Below, one piece after another: positions 41,995 through 45,031 of a stretch of DNA of 45,031 nucleotides. How positions within the stretch are numbered: position 1 is the first letter of the stretch; each line of letters begins with the position of its first letter. The position numbers and the translations under genes were made by a program. The notes under the pieces were generated by a model. That model saw only the letters and a list, made by a program, of their open reading frames with translations. It was not told the DNA's origin and made no database searches. This DNA comes from Candidatus Howiella intestinavium. Its GTDB lineage: Bacteria > Bacillota > Clostridia > Oscillospirales > Acutalibacteraceae. The stretch covers positions 1-45,031 of the forward strand of contig CAJFVX010000017.1 in NCBI GenBank assembly GCA_904420585.1, given 5' to 3'.

Positions 41995-44628
41995 ATGCAG
42001 GAACGATATAATGTCACAGGCATGACCTGTGCGGCCTGTTCTTCCCGGGTGGAGAAAAGCGTATCCGCCCTGCCGGGAATGAAACAGGTGGCGGTCAATC
42101 TGTTGAAGAACAGCATGACCGTGAACTATGATGAAGCGCAGCTGAACAGCGGCGACATCATCGCCGCTGTGGAGAAGGCCGGCTACGGCGCTTCCCTGCA
42201 AAGTGGGAAGGGGAAAAAGAGCGCCGGCCAGGCCGCATCGCCGGCCGACAGCGCCAAAAAGGAATATAAAACCATGAAGCTGCGGGTCATCTGGTCCTTT
42301 GTCTTCACCGTCCCCCTGTTTTATATTTCCATGGGCCATATGATGGGCTGGCCGCTGCCGGGGATATTCCTCGGCACCGAAAACGCCCTGATCTACGCCC
42401 TGACCCTGTTTTTGCTGGTCATCCCGGTGGTGGCCATCAACTTTAAATACTTCCGCAACGGCTTCAAAACCTTATTGCACGGCTCTCCCAATATGGATTC
42501 CCTTATCGCCCTGGGGGCCGGCGCGTCGGTGCTGTACGGCATCTACGCCCTCTATAAAATCGCCTTCGGGATGGGCCACGGGGATATGGCCATGGTGCAC
42601 CAGTTCACCCACGACCTGTATTTTGAGGGGGCGGGCACCATCCTGACCCTCATCACCCTGGGCAAATTCTTCGAGGCCAGGGCCAAGGGCAAGACCTCCG
42701 ACGCCATCAACAAGCTGCTGAACCTGGCCCCCAAGACGGCCCGGGTCCTGCGGGAGGGGGTGGAGACGGTCATCCCGGCCGAGGAGGTGGAGGCCGGCGA
42801 CACCCTGATTGTAAAGGCCGGGGAGTCGGTGCCGGTGGATGGGGTGCTGCTGGAGGGGACGGCCTCGGTGGACGAGTCGGCCATAACCGGGGAAAGCATC
42901 CCGGTGGATAAGCAGGCGGGGGACAAGGTCATCGGCGCCACCCTCAACAAAAGCGGCTATTTCACCATGCGGGCCACCAAGGTGGGGGACGAGACCGCCC
43001 TGGCCCAGATCATCCGCCTGGTGGACGACGCCACCAGCTCCAAGGCCCCCATCGCCAAGCTGGCCGACAAGGTGGCCGGGGTCTTTGTACCCATCGTCAT
43101 CGCCGTGGCCCTGGTGTCCGCCGTGGTATGGCTTATCTGCGGCGCCACCTTTGAATTCGCCCTGACCATCGCCGTTTCGGTGCTGGTGGTATCCTGCCCC
43201 TGCGCCCTGGGGCTGGCCACCCCCACCGCCATCATGGTGGGCACCGGCCGGGGGGCGGCCAACGGCATCCTGATTAAATCAGCCGAGGCGCTGGAGACCG
43301 CCCATTCGGTGAGGACGGTGGTCATGGACAAAACCGGCACCATCACCATGGGCCGGCCGGTGGTCACCGATTTGGCCGGCCAGGGGGGCGTGACCGAGGA
43401 ACAGCTGCTGCAGACGGCGGCGTCTTTGGAGAAACTTTCGGAGCATCCCTTGGCCGCCGCCATTGTGGAGGAGGCCGAAAAGCGGCAGATCCCCCTGCTG
43501 CCGGTGGAGGACTTTGCACAAATCCCCGGGCAGGGTATTCGGGGTACTATAAAGGGCGTGGCCTGCCTTGCGGGCAACCAGAAAATGATGCAGGCCTTTT
43601 CGGTGCAGGGGGCCGACGTAGACCGTCTCCAGGACAGTATGGCATCCGCGGGCAAGACCCCCCTGTTTTTCGCCGCCGACGGAAAATGCATCGGCATGAT
43701 CGGGGTGGCCGACGTGGTGAAGCCCACAAGCCGGGAGGCCATCCGGGAGTTAAAGAAAATGGGCATCCAGGTGGTCATGCTCACCGGCGACCACAAAAAG
43801 ACGGCCGAGGCCATCGGCAGACAGGTGGGGGTGGACCGGGTCATCGCCGAGGTGCTGCCCCAGGATAAGGAGCGGGTCATGCGCCAGATACAGGAATCGG
43901 GCAAAAAGGTGGCCATGGTGGGCGACGGCATCAACGACGCCCCCGCCTTAGCCCGGGCGGATGTGGGCATCGCCATCGGGGCGGGCACCGACGTGGCCAT
44001 GGAATCGGCCGATATTGTGCTGATGAAAAACGATCTGCTGGACGTGGCCGGCGCCATCGAGCTGAGCCGGGCCACCATCCGCAATATCAAGGAAAACCTG
44101 TTTTGGGCCTTTATTTACAATATCATCGGCATTCCCATCGCGGCCGGCTGCTTCTACGCCGCTTTCCATCTGAAGATGAGCCCCATGGTGGCGGCCTTGG
44201 CCATGAGCTTCAGCTCGGTGTTTGTCGTGAGCAACGCCCTGCGCCTGCGCTTCTTTAAGCCCAGGCACGGCTCCTCCGCCCGGGCGAAAGCCGTTCCCAA
44301 GGGGGCGACCAACGCCTGCGACACAGCCTGTCCCCTCCCGCCGGCGCCGGAACCGAATCCGGAACCGGCGGCACAAATAGAAAATCATGAATCAGGAGGT
44401 ACTACCATGAAAAAAGAACTGTCTGTGGAAGGTATGATGTGCCAGAACTGCGTCAAGCACGTGACCCGCGCCCTGGAGGGTATTTCCGGGGCCACGGATG
44501 TACAGGTCAGCCTGGAGGAGAAAAAGGCCACGGTATGTGTACCCGCATCGGCGGACGACGAGGCTTTGAAGGCCGCCGTCACCGACGCCGGCTACGAGGT
44601 GACGGGGATAAAGACCTATGAAAGCTGA
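41995..44628 (+). CDS. copA: Copper-exporting P-type ATPase fused to a C-terminal CopZ-like domain
   Basis: This 877-residue protein has an N-terminal metal-binding domain (GMTCAAC, 9-15), eight membrane helices, C401-P-C403 in the Cu(I) path (CPCALGLATP), phosphorylated D445 (DKTGT), SEHPLAAAI and GDGINDAPALARADVGIAIG. The CPC motif marks a Cu(I)/Ag(I) exporter. The last helix is followed by a Pro-rich linker with CDTAC, then a second metal-binding domain (about 805-877, VEGMMCQNC). That domain resembles the free chaperone CopZ. There is no stop between them, yet a strong ribosome site and ATG precede the second domain. AGGAGG with nine-base spacing sets ATG 41995. csoR overlaps the end by 11 bases. 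Confidence 0.94.
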   Translation: MQERYNVTGMTCAACSSRVEKSVSALPGMKQVAVNLLKNSMTVNYDEAQLNSGDIIAAVEKAGYGASLQSGKGKKSAGQAASPADSAKKEYKTMKLRVIWSFVFTVPLFYISMGHMMGWPLPGIFLGTENALIYALTLFLLVIPVVAINFKYFRNGFKTLLHGSPNMDSLIALGAGASVLYGIYALYKIAFGMGHGDMAMVHQFTHDLYFEGAGTILTLITLGKFFEARAKGKTSDAINKLLNLAPKTARVLREGVETVIPAEEVEAGDTLIVKAGESVPVDGVLLEGTASVDESAITGESIPVDKQAGDKVIGATLNKSGYFTMRATKVGDETALAQIIRLVDDATSSKAPIAKLADKVAGVFVPIVIAVALVSAVVWLICGATFEFALTIAVSVLVVSCPCALGLATPTAIMVGTGRGAANGILIKSAEALETAHSVRTVVMDKTGTITMGRPVVTDLAGQGGVTEEQLLQTAASLEKLSEHPLAAAIVEEAEKRQIPLLPVEDFAQIPGQGIRGTIKGVACLAGNQKMMQAFSVQGADVDRLQDSMASAGKTPLFFAADGKCIGMIGVADVVKPTSREAIRELKKMGIQVVMLTGDHKKTAEAIGRQVGVDRVIAEVLPQDKERVMRQIQESGKKVAMVGDGINDAPALARADVGIAIGAGTDVAMESADIVLMKNDLLDVAGAIELSRATIRNIKENLFWAFIYNIIGIPIAAGCFYAAFHLKMSPMVAALAMSFSSVFVVSNALRLRFFKPRHGSSARAKAVPKGATNACDTACPLPPAPEPNPEPAAQIENHESGGTTMKKELSVEGMMCQNCVKHVTRALEGISGATDVQVSLEEKKATVCVPASADDEALKAAVTDAGYEVTGIKTYES
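44407..44628 (+). CDS. copZ: Internal in-frame start giving a free CopZ-like copper chaperone
   Basis: AGGAGGT (44394-44400) is six bases before ATG 44407, in frame with the copA ORF. Initiation here would give a 73-residue protein starting MKKELSVEGMMCQNC, a complete heavy-metal-associated domain with the CxxC copper site. MKKEL is a typical bacterial start, unlike the Pro-rich linker just before it. The sequence therefore supports two products from one frame: the fusion and a free chaperone. Whether initiation occurs is an inference. Confidence 0.65.
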   Translation: MKKELSVEGMMCQNCVKHVTRALEGISGATDVQVSLEEKKATVCVPASADDEALKAAVTDAGYEVTGIKTYES

Positions 44629-44884
44629 TAAGGAAAAGATTTCCCGTTCCATCAAGATTGCCCGGGGCCAGCTGGACGGCGTCCTGCGGATGATTGAGGA
44701 GGACCGCTACTGTGTGGATATCTCCAACCAGCTGCTGGCTACCAGCGCCATCCTCAAAAAGGCCAACCAGGAAATCCTCCGGGCCCATATCCGCAGCTGC
44801 GTCCGGGAGGGGCTGCAGACCGACGAGCCCAACCCCAAGCTGGAGGAGGCCCTGGCCCTGCTGGAAAAAATGATTACAACCTAA
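44618..44884 (+). CDS. csoR: Copper-sensing repressor CsoR
   Basis: This 88-residue all-helical repressor belongs to the CsoR/RcnR family. The Cu(I) ligands C32 (YCVD), H57 and C61 (HIRSC) are in the exact W-x-Y-z arrangement of CsoR. The N-terminal basic segment (SRSIKIARGQLDGVLRMIEED) is the DNA-binding helix. Its ATG overlaps the copA end by 11 bases. It should repress the operon at the operator 41944-41966 until Cu(I) binds. A perfect terminator follows. Confidence 0.95.
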   Translation: MKADKEKISRSIKIARGQLDGVLRMIEEDRYCVDISNQLLATSAILKKANQEILRAHIRSCVREGLQTDEPNPKLEEALALLEKMITT

Positions 44885-44885
44885 T

Positions 44886-44928
44886 AAAAACCGACAGCCG
44901 GGACGATGTATCCCGGCTGTCGGTTTTT
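44886..44928. terminator. Terminator after csoR
   Basis: A perfect 18-bp stem, 44886-44903 with 44911-44928 and loop CGATGTA, begins with AAAAA and ends with TTTTT. It can act in both directions, serving csoR and the convergent dockerin-like gene. Confidence 0.92.
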
Positions 44929-44945
44929 ACTTTATTGAAAGGAAG

Positions 44946-45031
44946 CTATTCCCCCCGGGCCAAAATGCGGCAGATGGACATGACGTCGTCGATGAGCATT
45001 TTCCCGTCGTCGTTCATGTCGCCCCGGGCCA
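44946..45031 (-). CDS. C-terminal fragment with dockerin-like repeat (partial)
   Basis: The last 27 codons of a minus-strand gene end at TAG (44948-44946); the 5' part is outside the window. The translation includes GDMNDDGKMLIDDVMSICRI, a calcium-binding loop plus helix with D, N, D and a downstream D in the positions used by type I dockerin repeats. Such repeats anchor enzymes or surface proteins to cohesins. With one repeat visible the call is tentative; the rest of the protein cannot be judged. Confidence 0.6.
   Translation of the reverse strand, partial: ARGDMNDDGKMLIDDVMSICRILARGE

Overview
The window reads like a GC-rich, strictly anaerobic Gram-positive of the class Clostridia, most likely a gut Oscillospirales/Ruminococcaceae-type bacterium (inference). 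The reasons are a MecA adaptor, a Cys T-box ahead of cysE-cysS, pyruvate formate-lyase, Rnf-type proteins, YqhQ, CsoR, a dockerin fragment, strong AGGAGG ribosome sites, frequent TTG/GTG starts, and sigma-A promoters that mostly have 17-base spacers. No tRNA, rRNA, CRISPR, transposase or phage gene is visible.

Layout. 1-6430: the tail of an upstream gene, a ferredoxin-domain aldo/keto reductase (-), rpe (+), mecA (-), and an isolated pair of divergent RnfC and RnfD homologues (+). 6443-12037 (-): an operon of two large ABC half-exporters with N-terminal zinc ribbons flanking a DUF1854 protein, ending in a Nudix hydrolase. 12214-16002 (-): a NatA/NatB-like ABC transporter with a four-helix membrane protein and a membrane-anchored propeller-like protein. 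16182-18677 (+): a pyridoxamine-kinase-like gene, manA and trmL. 18869-22905 (+): the glycolytic genes pgk, tpiA and gpmI. 23173-28109 (+): a lipoprotein, response regulator, histidine kinase and YqhQ in one probable operon. 28229-32975 (+): prmC, recA, recX, rimO, pgsA. 32990-35489 (+): a Cys-tRNA T-box leader controlling cysE and cysS. 35565-35744 (-): a 59-residue small protein. 35997-38598 (+): an ECF transporter S component and a lipoprotein with an acidic Pro-Glu repeat and Asp-box repeats. 38734-41798 (+): pflB-pflA. 41904-44884 (+): a copper-resistance operon with its CsoR operator, a CopA-CopZ fusion containing an internal CopZ start, and csoR. The window ends inside a dockerin-like gene (-).

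How the genes work together. Sugar entry (manA), the pentose phosphate link (rpe), lower glycolysis (pgk, tpiA, gpmI) and pflBA outline mixed-acid fermentation to formate and acetyl-CoA. cysE-cysS ties cysteine synthesis to Cys-tRNA charging. The copper operon is self-regulated. The points that most deserve follow-up are the RnfC-RnfD pair, which keeps its Fe-S clusters but lacks the usual flavin/NADH motifs and carries a long Lys/Arg-rich tail; the ABC-DUF1854-ABC cassette; and the in-frame internal CopZ start. Low-complexity Pro/Ala/Glu tails or insertions recur on several otherwise conserved proteins here.
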